Of a DNA stretch of 64,000 nucleotides, positions 8,161 to 17,876 are shown one piece after another. A program made the position numbers and the translations under genes. The notes under the pieces were generated by a model. It was not told where the DNA came from and ran no database searches. It worked only from the letters and a program-made list of their open reading frames with translations. Each line of letters begins with the position of its first letter. The stretch's first letter is position 1. Location: assembly GCA_963781785.1 (NCBI GenBank), contig CAWAHD010000002.1:930001-994000 (forward strand), given 5' to 3'. Origin of the DNA: CAWAHD01 sp963781785. Lineage in GTDB: Bacteria > Planctomycetota > Planctomycetia > Isosphaerales > Isosphaeraceae.

Positions 8161-8345
8161 GGGTGACGAAATGCTCTGCGGGTGACGAACCCGCTTCGTC
8201 ACCCGCGGCTGGTCGCGCGCGCCGGCCGCGCGGATCTTGCGGCCTCCCGGAGCGCCGCTCGCAAGCATTGTGCGGATTGCGACATCGCGGGTGACGAAGA
8301 TGACGAAGGTGACGAAGCTTTTTGCGAAAGGGAGGTAGACACGCG
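8161..8345 (+). repeat. Dispersed repeat R1, copy A (GTGACGAA motif)
   Basis: About 185 bases aligned throughout with 10517-10700. The conserved core is TGGTCGCGCG, then GGAGCGCCGCTCG, then GATTGCGACATCGCGGGTGAC. In this copy every internal short motif reads GTGACGAA or its complement TTCGTCAC: once near 8163, as a facing pair near 8182-8203, and as three 9-base-spaced units at 8290-8317. In the other copy all the same positions read GTGACAC/GTGTCAC. Confidence 0.7.
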
Positions 8346-8503
8346 CAAAGGGAGAGCAGCCGCGCGAGCCGCGCTGGGAGAAAGTCGTGCTCGTACCCGT
8401 CCTCGTGCTCGTACTCGGCATTCTGTGTTTTCCGCGCACCCCCGTCGGGCCCTCTCGATCCGCCGGAGACGGAAGGCCGAATCGATACCGGCCCGACGCA
8501 CCA

Positions 8504-8779
8504 GTTTTGATGTTGCGCTGTTTTGAAACTTGCCCCGAAGGGGCCCGAACATACCAGCCCAGGGCAACGCCCTGGGAACTCGTTTGCGTTTCGAGCGAAG
8601 CCCTGTTAAGGGCGAAACAAATCGTTTGCAATTGCGCTGTCGTGACATCACCCGTCTTGGTTTGTGCCGCCCTTTCAGGGCCTCTATTCTCCTTGAATGC
8701 CTCTCCCCAGGGCGTTGCCCTGGGCTGACTTGTGGCTCCCCCGTTCGGGGCGACGGCACACGAGCGCAACATCAAAACG
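8504..8779. repeat. Long imperfect inverted repeat, MITE-like element
   Basis: Outer arms GTTTTGATGTTGCGC (8504 on) and GCGCAACATCAAAAC (to 8779) are exact reverse complements. Next inward, GCCCCGAAGGGGC..CAGCCCAGGGCAACGCCCTGGG (8532-8576) pairs with 8705-8751. Further inward, GAAGCCCTGTTAAGGGCGAAAC (about 8598) pairs with the region around 8668-8690. Nearly the whole 276 bases can therefore fold into one long hairpin. No gene lies inside. It resembles a non-autonomous palindromic element. Confidence 0.6.
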
Positions 8780-8840
8780 CGCCAGCGATCCGGTTCATCC
8801 TTCATCCTTCATACTTCATCCTGACATGAATGCCGATGCG

Positions 8841-10383
8841 TCATGGTTTAAACCGCCAATCGACGCGGTCCTGGTAGGCCATCGTTTCGTGGACGAGCGA
8901 GTAGAGACCCGGGTCGTACGCTTTCAGCGCCTCACGGGAGCTGATCGGCCGGTCGGCGCCGATTGGCGGGGAGTCGGCCCCGGTGGCGTCGAAGTAGGCT
9001 AAAGCGCCCGCGACCCAGTATTCGTCGCGGTCGCGCGCTGCCGCGGTCCCGCGCCAGAGACCCTTGCCTTTCGCCTCGTCTTGCAACTTCTCTCAGCTGC
9101 TGCTCAAAGGTGACGTCCAGTCGCTTGACTCGGAGCTCGTACTGCTGTTTCTGTCTCCGCTTGTCGAAGTCGGGGTCGACAGGACGCACGCCGGTGACGC
9201 GGTAGAGCGCTCGGGCGAACTCGCTCACCACCATGCCCTTTCCCGCGAATCGGTCGGTCGCGAGGTCGAGCACATTCTCCTCGGGGACAACCATGAGCTT
9301 GAGCGCTGGCGTGTAATCGAGATAGCGAACCTGGTCGAAGCCCGCCGTCTGCTTCGACCCCTGGAATTCCGGAAGCTCGCCGAGCGCTTCGTCTCGTCCC
9401 AGGACAACGAGGCGGGCCCCGTCGGAGATCAGGGCCTTCAGGATGTCATGCCGGTAGGCGAACATCTTCCGGACCGTTAGATTGGCCTTGAGCACTGCCT
9501 CGTCGCTGACCTTGTTCGACCCGAGCACCGGGAACTCCCGCGCATACGTGAACTTGGTGTAATAGGGGTCGACCTTGAACCGGGCCGGCGGCGGAATGAC
9601 GCTGGGCTGCCGGCGGAGCATGGCGAGCCTCCAGTCCTTCCCGGCCGACAGTTTGAAGGTCGTCCGGACCAGGTCGTAGCCCTCGGGGTCATACTGCTTC
9701 AGTTGCTCGCGCGTGCCGACGGCATTGTGGTTCCAGTTATTGACCCGGTTGCAGTCGAAGTACGACTGACAGATCTCGGCCCAGTATTCGCCCGGGTTGG
9801 AGCCGGTATAAGCGTTCTTCCACAGCCCGGCCGCGACCGCGTTCCGGTAGGTCGTGCGCAGCCGATCGCGCCAGGTCGGGTCGATCCGCCCCAGCGCGGC
9901 GTCGATCGTGTGGCAGAACTCATGGACCCCGATGCTCTCATCGTCGTATCGGTCGCCGGCGAGGTTCAGCAGGTTCTCCTCGCCAAAGCTGGTGACCCGG
10001 AATCCTCCTGTCCCGCGCACCCGCTCGTTCAGATACGCGGGGTTCGGGCTGGCGCGGTACTCCGGCATGTCTGTGTAGACCTGGTCCTTGCCGATGATAA
10101 TCAGGCGCGTCCCGTTTTTTGCCATGGCCTCCAGGATGTCCGGGCGGCCGGCCAAGAGATGCGTGACGATCTCGTGCGTCCGCTTGAGCGCAAGGTCAGC
10201 GACGTCAGCCGAGGCAAAGACCGGCACGCCGTCGATCTCCAGGTACTTCTTGTAGAACCGGCGGGCGACGTCCCGGTCGCGATCCGCGAATTTCGCAAAC
10301 ACCGATTCGGGCGGTGCCGTGACCGAAGGCGCCGCTCCGATCAGGGGTGTAAGGGCGAGATAGAGCAACACCATTGGGCTCAC
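8841..10383 (-). CDS. Exported duplicated metallopeptidase-like protein, second half inactive (frameshifted)
   Basis: The likely start is the GTG at 10383, because AAGGAGG lies six to seven bases before it; an ATG follows three codons later. A signal peptide (MVLLYLALTPLIGAAPSV) leads into two copies of one domain. Copy one has SIGVHEFCHTID, an HExxH zinc-peptidase motif, and downstream PGEYWAEICQSYFD. Copy two aligns but has MVVSEFARALYR where HExxH should be, and EYWVAGALAYFD downstream, so it has lost the zinc ligands. The frame breaks near 9083-9092: the first frame continues into Arg-rich noise while the second resumes as LQDEAKGKGLWRG and ends at 8841. The activity is inferred from the motif alone and the family name is unknown to me. 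Expected mature size is about 510 residues. Confidence 0.65.
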
Positions 10384-10516
10384 GGACAGCCTCCTTCGTC
10401 CAGTAGTCTCAAGTGTGCGCACCGCCCACCGCCTCCGGCAGAGGTTCGTGGGCCATATCCAGCTAACGTACTCCCAAGTTATAGCTGGAAGCCTAGCCGT
10501 TCAAGTTCTCGAGTCG

Positions 10517-10700
10517 AGGTGACACATGCTCTGCGGTGATGACACCGCGAGGTGTCACCCGAAGCTGGTCGCGCGTGCCGGTCGCCCGGATTTTGTGGCC
10601 CGCTGGAGCGCCGCTCGTGAGCACTATGCCGATTGCGACATCGCGGGTGACACTTGTGACACGAGTGACACCAAGATTCGCCAAATAGAGGTAAGACACA
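10517..10700 (+). repeat. Dispersed repeat R1, copy B (GTGACAC motif)
   Basis: Counterpart of the repeat at 8161-8345 in the same orientation. The conserved core is retained, but the internal motif reads GTGACAC at every position: near 10519, in the facing pair GATGACACC..GGTGTCACC at about 10538-10559, and in three 9-base-spaced units at 10646-10671. It lies between the peptidase-like gene and the aldehyde dehydrogenase. Confidence 0.7.
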
Positions 10701-10899
10701 CCAGCAAGAGCGCCGGCGGCGCTGCTGGAAGGCGGAAGGACGGACGAGGGAACTGATTGATCCTTCATCCTTCGGTGAGATCACCTCGCGCCGGCCTTGA
10801 GTCCCGCCGGCGTCGCTCAGTAAGATGACCGGTGGGATTTCCGGAACGGAATCAACACCAGCAACGGATCGCTCGGTTCTGTCACAGGGAGAACACACG

Positions 10900-12387
10900 A
10901 TGGCCACGGTCATGAAACCGCCCCGCAAGGTCGCCAGCAAGGTCGCAACCAAGCACCAGACCAAGCTGCTCATCGACGGCAAGTGGAAGAGTAGCGCGAG
11001 CGGCAAGACGTTTCGGACGATCAACCCTGCCACGGAAGAGGTCATCGCCGATGTCGCTGAAGGCGATGCCGCCGATATCGACCTCGCCGTCAAGGCGGCC
11101 CGCAAGGCGTTCGACTCGGGTCCCTGGCGGAAGACCGACGCGCGCGACCGCGGGCGGCTCTTGAACAAGCTCGCCGACCTGGTCGAGTCGCACATCGACG
11201 AGCTGGCCGCGCTCGAGACCCTGGATAACGGCAAGCCGATCGCCGAGAGCCGACACGCCGATTTGCCGCTGGTGATCGACTGCTTGCGGTACTACGCCGG
11301 CTGGGCCGACAAGATCCACGGCCAGACGATCCCGATCCGCGGGCGCTACTTCTGTTATACGAAGCGCGAGCCCGTCGGCGTCGCCGGCCAGATCATCCCC
11401 TGGAACTTCCCCTTGCTGATGGTCGCCTGGAAGTGGGGCCCCGCGCTGGCGGCAGGGTGCACGGTCGTGCTCAAGCCGGCCGAGCAAACGCCGCTCTCGG
11501 CGCTGCGGCTGGGCGAGCTGGCGCTCGAGGCGGGATTTCCCGCCGGCGTGATCAACATCGTGCCCGGCTTCGGCGAGACCGCCGGCGACGCTCTGGTCAA
11601 GCACCCGCTCGTCGACAAGATCGCGTTCACCGGCTCGACCGAAATTGGCCACATCATCATGCGGAACGCCGCCGGCACCTTCAAGAGAGTCACCCTCGAG
11701 CTGGGGGGAAAGAGCCCGAACATCGTCTTCGCCGACGCCGATCTCGACTCGGCGGTCAATGGCGCGATGCTCGGGTTGTTCCTCAACCAGGGCCAATGTT
11801 GCTGCGCCGGCAGCCGGCTGCTGGTCGAGGAGAAGGTCTACGGCGCCATGGTCGAGCGGCTGGCGGCCGCCGCTCAGAAGCGCAAGCTCGGCGATCCGTT
11901 CGACCCGACGACCGAGCAAGGGCCGCAGGTCGACAAGACCCAGTTCGACAAGGTGCTCGGCTACATCGAGTCGGGCAAGCGCCAGGGAGCCCGCTGCGTG
12001 ACCGGCGGCGAGCGATTCAGCTCAAAGGGCTATTTCATCAAGCCGACCGTGTTCGCCGACGTGAAAGACAATATGAAGATTGCCACGGAGGAGATCTTCG
12101 GCCCGGTCATGCAGGTGCTCAAGTTCAAGGACATCGATGAAGTCGTCGACCGCGCCAACACGACCGACTACGGTCTGGCGGCCGCCGTCTGGACCCGCGA
12201 CATCAAGAAGGCCCACGCGGTCGCCGATCGCGTCCGTGCCGGCACCGTCTGGATCAATTGCTACGACGTCTTCGACGCCGCCGCTCCGTTTGGCGGATTC
12301 AAGGCCAGCGGCGTCGGCCGCGAGCTGGGCGAAAAGGCCCTCGACAACTACACCGAGACCAAGACAGTGACCGTTGCATTGGAGTGA
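10900..12387 (+). CDS. NAD(P)-dependent aldehyde dehydrogenase
   Basis: A 495-residue enzyme oxidising an aldehyde to the acid with NAD(P)+. The start MATVMKPP at 10900 follows CAGGGAGAA; upstream in-frame codons add unrelated sequence. Family features appear in order: the cofactor-binding IIPWNFPLLMVAWKWGPALA, FTGSTEIG, the catalytic Glu in LELGGKSPNI (about residue 267), the catalytic Cys in NQGQCCCAGSR (about 300-302), and EEIFGPVMQV with PFGGFKASGVGRELG at the end. The resemblance is to the ALDH1/2 and betaine-aldehyde type group; the substrate cannot be read from sequence. The N-terminus carries an extra Lys-rich 18-residue tail. It converges on serA with a six-base gap. Confidence 0.92.
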   Translation: MATVMKPPRKVASKVATKHQTKLLIDGKWKSSASGKTFRTINPATEEVIADVAEGDAADIDLAVKAARKAFDSGPWRKTDARDRGRLLNKLADLVESHIDELAALETLDNGKPIAESRHADLPLVIDCLRYYAGWADKIHGQTIPIRGRYFCYTKREPVGVAGQIIPWNFPLLMVAWKWGPALAAGCTVVLKPAEQTPLSALRLGELALEAGFPAGVINIVPGFGETAGDALVKHPLVDKIAFTGSTEIGHIIMRNAAGTFKRVTLELGGKSPNIVFADADLDSAVNGAMLGLFLNQGQCCCAGSRLLVEEKVYGAMVERLAAAAQKRKLGDPFDPTTEQGPQVDKTQFDKVLGYIESGKRQGARCVTGGERFSSKGYFIKPTVFADVKDNMKIATEEIFGPVMQVLKFKDIDEVVDRANTTDYGLAAAVWTRDIKKAHAVADRVRAGTVWINCYDVFDAAAPFGGFKASGVGRELGEKALDNYTETKTVTVALE

Positions 12388-12393
12388 CCGCCG

Positions 12394-14029
12394 TCAAGCC
12401 CCCAGCCAGGGCGGCCCGGCGCCCTGCGGGGGGAGCTTGATCACGCTCAGGCTCAGGATGTGGGGATTGGTCCGCAGCGCTTCCAGCGACCCGGCCGACG
12501 GCACGCTGTCCAGGTTGACGACGCCAACGGCTTCGCCCCCTTGCTGCTCGCGGCCGACGTTCATCTGGGCGATGTTGACTCCCTCGTCGCCCAGGGTGCG
12601 CCCGATGAAACCGATCAGACCGGGACGATCCATGTGGGTGAAAACCAGGAGCGTGCCGTCGATGTGGGCGTCGAGCAGGTAAGACCCCAGCCGGATCAGC
12701 CGCAGAAACTGCTTGCCGAACAGGGTACCCGAGGCGACGTAGGTTTTGCGCTCGGTGGTGACCTCGGTATGGATGAGCGTGGCGAAGTCGCCGGGCGCCT
12801 CGGCCGATCGTTCCTCGATCACAATGCCGCGGTCGCGGGCGAGGGCCGTCGCGTTGACCAGGTTGACCTGCTCTTCCAGGGCGGAGGCCATCAACCCTGC
12901 GGCAAAACTGGCGGTGATCAGCTTGGTGTTCTTGTGAGCGACCTCGCCGCGGTAGGTGAGCCGGGCCGTCTTGAGCGTGCCTCGGTCCATCTGGGCGTGG
13001 AGCATGCCCAGACGCCAGGCCAGGTTCAGGTCCAGGCGCACGTCTTCCAGCTCGGCGCGATCGAGGGCCGGCATGTTGACCGCGAAGCGAACCTGCCCGC
13101 GCGCCAGGAAGTCGCTCAAGAGCTGGGCGGCCTCGACCGAGACCGAGACCTGTGCTTCTTCGGTCGATGCCCCGAGGTGAGGTGTCACCAGCACCTGCGG
13201 CAGGCCGATCAAGGGATGATCCGCCGGCGGCGGCTCCGGGTCGAAGACGTCGATGGCGGCGCCAGCCACTTTGCCGGTCTTCAAAGCCTCTGCCAGCGCT
13301 GATTCGTCGATCAGCCCGCCCCGGGCGCAGTTGATGATCCGGACAGTCGGCTTCATCAACGCGATCTCGCGGGCTCCGATCAGGTTCCGGGTCTCCGGCG
13401 TGAGCGGTGTGTGCAGGCTCAAGAAATCGGCTCGGCCCCACAGATCGTCAAGCCGCGCCACGCTCTCCACGCCGCGTTCCAGGGCCTTGTCGGCTGCCAG
13501 AAACGGGTCGAATCCCAGCACGGTCATGCCGAACCCGTGAGCCCGAGCGGCCACCGCCAACCCCACCCGGCCCAGCCCGATCACGCCCAGCGTCTTGCCC
13601 TCGAGCTGTGTGCCCGTGAGCTTGGCTCGGTCCCACTTGCCTGACTTGAGACTGTCGTTGGCCTTCGCGACATTACGCGCCAACGAGAGCAAGAGCGCCA
13701 TCGTGTGCTCGGCCGTCGAGATCGTGTTGCCGCCGGGCGTGTTCATCACCACGATCCCCAGCCTCGTGGCCGCCGCGACGTCGATGTTGTCGACCCCCAC
13801 GCCGGCGCGCACGATCGCGCGCAGCCGATCTTGCCCCTCCAGAACCTCGGCGGTCAATTGCGTGCCCGATCGGATGACGATGCCATCCGCCTCGTGCAGG
13901 GCCTCCTTGAGCGCAGCGGGATCCTGGGCCAGCTTCGTGTTGACCACCACCTCGATCGCCGGTTCCGCGCAGGCGCGACAGGCCTTCTTCAGCCAGCTTG
14001 TCCGTGACCAGAACTCGACGCGTCGCCAT
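12394..14029 (-). CDS. serA: D-3-phosphoglycerate dehydrogenase (frameshift near N-terminus)
   Basis: Catalyses the first step of serine synthesis, 3-phosphoglycerate to 3-phosphohydroxypyruvate with NAD+. The protein starts MATRRVLVTDKLAEEGLSRLR at 14029. A frameshift near 13965-13977, in a GCGC run, then moves it to the frame beginning AEPAIEVVVNTKLAQDP. Downstream are the VGVDNIDV segment, the nucleotide-binding LGVIGLGRVGLAVA, the arginine site NCARGGLIDE, and the catalytic His in VTPHLGAST. The long form's intervening domain follows, and a C-terminal ACT domain (LLVFTHMDRPGLIGFIGRTLG), which often senses serine. Total about 545 residues, the usual length for the long type. The aminotransferase at 14094-15251 lies 64 bases upstream on the same strand, forming a serine-biosynthesis pair. 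Confidence 0.93.
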
Positions 14030-14093
14030 TGGCAAAATCCTGAAAACTGAATCCGAGCCAACTTCGTGGATGTTCACATCGGCCGCTCAAGGC

Positions 14094-15251
14094 TTATCCG
14101 ACCAGGGCAGCCCCTTTTTGACCGACCAGGACTTGCTGGGCCGCGGTGACGCCGCGCCCCGGCTCGACGTCGAAACCCAGCTCAACCAGGGTCATCTCGA
14201 GCGCGGCCAGAGTGCCGACCACGTCGATCTCGTCGGTGTAACCCATGTGGCCGATCCGGATGATCTTGCCCTTGAGCCGATCCTGTCCGCCGACGGTCGC
14301 GATGCCGAACCGCTCGGACAGCCGGTTTCGCAGCGCTCCCTCTTTCACGCCCTCGGGCACACAGAACGCCGTCAAGCCCTCTGCGGGTCTCGAGCTGATA
14401 AAGCTCCAGACCCAGCGCCTGGATGCCGGCCTGGCAGGCTTCGCTCATGCGGCGATGGCGGTGCCACACGTTTTCGATCCCTTCCTCCTTGATGCGGCGC
14501 AGGGCGGTGCGCAGGGCCAGTATCAAGGTATGGGCCGGCGTATAAGGCGTGTCAAATTCCTTGACCTTCTTGCGGGCCAGCTTGAGGTTGAAATAGTAGC
14601 TGTGCGCGTCGAAGCTGTCGATCTTGGCCCAGGCCTTGGGGCTGACCGCCACGAACGCCAGCCCGGGCGGAATCATCAGCGCTTTCTGAGAACCGACGCA
14701 CAAGAGGTCAATGCCCCAGCGGTCGGTCCGGCATTCCATGGCACCGACTCCCGAAATGCCGTCGATCGCCAGAAGCGCGGGCGTCCTGGCGACGACCCGG
14801 CCGATGGCTTCAACCGGGTGCCCCGTGCCCGTGGAGGTTTCGCTCAAGGTGCCGCACACGCAGGTCGTGTCGGGATGTTGCGCAAGGCGCCGGCGACCTG
14901 CTCCGGGTCGACAGGCTGGCCCCACTCGGTATCGAGCGACACCGCGTTCAAGCCGAATGCCTTGCAGATATTGATCCACCGTGCCGCAAAATGCCCTGCG
15001 TTCAAGACCAGCGCCTTGCCCCCGGGGGGCACCGAGTTCACGACCGCCGCTTCCATCGCGCCGGTGCCCGAAGCCGTCAGGATCAAGACATCATTCTGCG
15101 TCTGGAACACGTGCTTGAGGCCGTCGAGAACCTCGGTGATCACTTCCTTGGCCTCGGCAGACCGGTGATGGATCACAGGTCGGGCAAGCTCCAGGAGCAC
15201 GTCTTCAGGAACCATCGCGGGACCGGGCGTCATCAATCGCGGCTTGCGCAT
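14094..15251 (-). CDS. Class V aminotransferase (phosphoserine/serine-glyoxylate type), two frameshifts
   Basis: A PLP enzyme of fold type I, about 385 residues once two frameshifts are repaired. Frame one, from ATG 15251 (GGAAGGAAG ribosome site), gives MRKPRLMTPGPAMVPEDVL and LTASGTGAMEAAVVN. After a shift near 14880, frame two gives HPDTTCVCGTLSETSTG, LLAIDGISGVGAME and the cofactor-lysine site LCVGSQKALMIPPGL. After another shift near 14383, frame three gives EGLTAFCVPEGVKEGALRN, KIIRIGHMGYTDEIDV and the stop at 14094. This is the alanine/serine-glyoxylate aminotransferase subgroup, which in several bacteria next to serA does the phosphoserine step; I infer that role from the neighbour. 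Two indels in one essential gene argue for sequence errors rather than a dead gene. Confidence 0.85.
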
Positions 15252-15403
15252 GGGCAGCTTCCTTCCGAGAATCGTTCTTCCTCAACGGAGAGCGGACACA
15301 ATCAGCCGCTCTTATCAGTGTGATCGGGTTTCATCGCTTCCGAACAAGTGTACTCTAGAGCGCGGCGGGCCGGGAGGGCTGTTCCGCGGCTGCTCAAACG
15401 GCG

Positions 15404-15862
15404 TCAGTCTGCTGTTGATCGGTTGACCACAGGCAATTCCGCCGTGACCGGCGGTCGGCTGGGCTCTGCGCCGTAGACGTGGCGGGGATCAAAAACCCGC
15501 TCGGAGGTGATTTCGAGGCCGCCTCCATCCGCGACTCGTCGAAAAAAGCAGGATCGATAGCCTTCATGACAGGCCCCGCCGACCTGCCGCGCCTTGATCA
15601 AGATGACATCACCATCGCAGTCGAGCCAGATCGACTCGATGTGCTGCACGTGGCCCGACGTGGCGCCTTTGTGCCAGTGCGCGCGACGAGATCGCGAGTA
15701 AAAATGCGTCTGTCCAGTCGAAAGTGTGTCTCGCAAGGCCGGTTCATCCATCCAGGCCATCATCAAAACGTCACCGCTGTCCGCGTCCTGGACGATCACC
15801 GGAATAAGCCCGTCGTCGTTCCATTTGAGCGCCTCTGCGAAAGGAAGCGGTTGAGTGGGCAT
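15404..15862 (-). CDS. hisI: Phosphoribosyl-AMP cyclohydrolase
   Basis: Hydrolyses phosphoribosyl-AMP in histidine biosynthesis. The 152-residue protein starts at ATG 15862 (MPTQPLPFAEALKWNDDGLI). Family features: VLMMAWMDEPAL, THFYSRSRRAHWHKGATSGH, the metal-binding Asp residues in IWLDCDGDVILIKA, and the Cys pair in GGACHEGYRSCFFR. It is the stand-alone HisI form without the HisE pyrophosphohydrolase domain. Divergently oriented to the myo-inositol oxygenase gene, with about 140 bases between them. Confidence 0.93.
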   Translation of the reverse strand: MPTQPLPFAEALKWNDDGLIPVIVQDADSGDVLMMAWMDEPALRDTLSTGQTHFYSRSRRAHWHKGATSGHVQHIESIWLDCDGDVILIKARQVGGACHEGYRSCFFRRVADGGGLEITSERVFDPRHVYGAEPSRPPVTAELPVVNRSTAD

Positions 15863-16000
15863 CGGCGCGCGGCTCACATTCCGTCTGACCAAGAATCTAT
15901 AGAACATCGCCGACGAGGAATTGTACCAGGATTTGAATTGACCGAGAAGTTTCGTAGAATCGCCGAGGGACACAATCGGTGAAAATTGGAGAGTGCCGAC

Positions 16001-16867
16001 ATGGCGGAGCAGCCGCTCGAACCGTCCGAAGGCAACCCGCTCAAGGGTCTCGACGAATGGGAAGCGTTTGTGCACGACCGCTATCCCGAGCCGAGCGAGA
16101 AGTCAACGTTCCGGGATTACGGAACGAACGTGCGCCCGGCCGTCCGCGAGTTTTACCGGCTCAATCATCGCCATCAGACGCTCGATTTCGTCCGCGCCAA
16201 GGAGCTGCAGTACCTGGCGCTCAATCACCGCACGATGACGATCTGGGAAGCGATGGAGTTTCTCAACACCCTGGTCGACGACAGCGACCCGGACACCGAC
16301 TTGACCCAGATCGAGCACTTGATGCAAACCGCCCAAGCGATCCGCGCCGACGGGCATCCGCGCTGGTTCATCTTGACTGGTTTGATCCACGACCTGGGGA
16401 AAATCCTCTGCCTCTTCGGCGAGCCGCAGTGGGCCGTGGTCGGCGACACGTTTCCGGTCGGCTGCCGCTACTCCGACAAGGTTGTCTTTCCCGAGTTCTT
16501 CGCCGATAACCTCGACTCGCGTGTAGCCGGATACCAGACCGAGTGCGGCATCTACGAGCCGGCGTGCGGGCTGAACCGCATCCACATGTCCTGGGGACAC
16601 GACGAGTACCTGTATCATGTCGTCAAGGATCACCTCCCCGAAGAAGGGCTGGCGATGATCCGCTACCATTCCTTTTACGCTGCGCACCGCGAAGGCGCCT
16701 ATCAGCATTTGATGAACGACGGCGATCGGCGGCTGATGGATTCCGTGCGGCAGTTCAATCCGTACGACTTGTATTCCAAAGGCGCTCTGCCGCCCGACGT
16801 CGAGGCCCTTCGGCCTTACTACTCGGACCTGATCGCTGAGTTCTTCCCCGGTCCACTCGCGTGGTAA
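16001..16867 (+). CDS. myo-inositol oxygenase
   Basis: A di-iron dioxygenase that cleaves myo-inositol to D-glucuronate. The 288-residue protein (ATG 16001) is close to the eukaryotic enzyme in length and motifs: FRDYGTNVRPAVREFYRLNH near the N-terminus, QTLDFV, MTIWEAMEFLNTLVDDSDPD, the HD-type metal site LTGLIHDLGKIL, and the later ligands in MSWGHDEYLYHV and YHSFYAAHREGAY. It ends ALRPYYSDLIAEFFPGPLAW. The gene is common in eukaryotes and scattered in bacteria. A sugar-acid dehydratase (18449-20467) is nearby but on the other strand. No transporter or uronate pathway gene is adjacent, so the fate of glucuronate is not shown here. Confidence 0.93.
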   Translation: MAEQPLEPSEGNPLKGLDEWEAFVHDRYPEPSEKSTFRDYGTNVRPAVREFYRLNHRHQTLDFVRAKELQYLALNHRTMTIWEAMEFLNTLVDDSDPDTDLTQIEHLMQTAQAIRADGHPRWFILTGLIHDLGKILCLFGEPQWAVVGDTFPVGCRYSDKVVFPEFFADNLDSRVAGYQTECGIYEPACGLNRIHMSWGHDEYLYHVVKDHLPEEGLAMIRYHSFYAAHREGAYQHLMNDGDRRLMDSVRQFNPYDLYSKGALPPDVEALRPYYSDLIAEFFPGPLAW

Positions 16868-17340
16868 AACACTCAGATCGAGCGCGCCGACCGACTGATA
16901 GGATCCCTGAGACAGTCTGATCCGCCATCGACTTGCCTACTCCATGGACAGGGATATGCTTTGTGAAGCTCCGTGCCGAACTTTGTCCAGGTCGGCTGCT
17001 CAAACGGGTGTCGGGATCGGCCGGTTGCGGCAACGACCGTGAGACAAGGCCGGACCCTTCCTGTGCGCCGGTGTCGGCGGTGCCCGTCTTTTAACCTCGC
17101 CCAATTCGCGGTCAACCCGTCGGCACTTCCCTGGCACGTCAATCTCGCGAGGGAACCTCGCAGATCACCGACACGCTGAATCGAGGCGCTGCCGTTGACC
17201 TGGGCCCGCTCTCGATGCCGTCCCCCAGATCTTCGCGGCGCACACGGTCGTCGCGCGGTGGGGAATGTCGCCCGTCATCGATGCCACCGAGCGTTCGTCT
17301 GCTCAGGACGGCATACCGGCGCACCCCTCGGGTCGCCCGA
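16868..17340. other. Intergenic stretch, no gene seen
   Basis: About 470 bases with no frame showing recognisable protein sequence, ribosome site or repeat. It may include the decayed 5' end of the frameshifted ORF that follows. Confidence 0.4.
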
Positions 17341-17821
17341 GATGCCGAATCCGGAGCTCCTGTCCAGGCTGGCCCAGACGCTCAAAGACCAGTTCGCCTC
17401 GAACGCCGACATGCGCAACAGTCGAGATCTTCTATGAGTACCAATCGCAAAAACACAAAGACTACCCCAGCTTCGACGAACACGTGGTCACGACCAACGA
17501 CACAGCCGTTTGCCCCCAGCCGCCGGGTCTGGAGCGCACCTCTTTCGCCCCTGGCCAGGAATGTTTGCCGCAAGCTCGATTTCATCCAGCGCGACCTCGG
17601 GCGGATCCAACCTGGCTGGTTCTCGGTCGGACGCAAACGCGACGTGCCCAAAGACGCCTGCTATGTCGGGCGGTTCAAGGACTGTTACGTCTGGGTCGGA
17701 CCGGACAGGGCGCGACGCGCTCACCGAGCTCACACTGACGATCCTGGATATCTCGTCCCTGGTCAAGGAAACCCAGACACTCATCAGCCCAGGCTCGGTC
17801 AAATTCTCACCGGGTGACCGC
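17341..17821 (+). pseudogene. Hypothetical protein broken by several frameshifts
   Basis: Four consecutive pieces in shifting frames read as one protein of about 160 residues: MPNPELLSRLAQTLKDQFAS (from 17341), VEIFYEYQSQKHKDYPSFDE (about 17415), DFIQRDLGRIQPGWFSVGRK with CYVGRFKDCYVWVGPD (about 17580-17700), and ALTELTLTILDISSLVKETQ with TLISPGSVKFSPGDR to the stop at 17821. Each piece looks protein-like and none is complete alone. With at least three breaks in under 500 bases it is more likely a decayed gene than a sequencing artefact, though the window shows many indels. Function unknown. Confidence 0.45.
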
Positions 17822-17876
17822 TAGCCGGAATGCAACCAACGAGCGCTGCGTCGCCTCGGGTACTCCAGGCACGAGT

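Noticed and set aside
8092..8805. Coding ORFs in both strands between 8.0 and 8.8 kb
   Set aside because: They are translations of dispersed and palindromic repeats, with no ribosome sites or domains.
10882..11919. 345-residue minus-strand ORF opposite the aldehyde dehydrogenase
   Set aside because: Shadow frame over a clearly identified gene, no family features.
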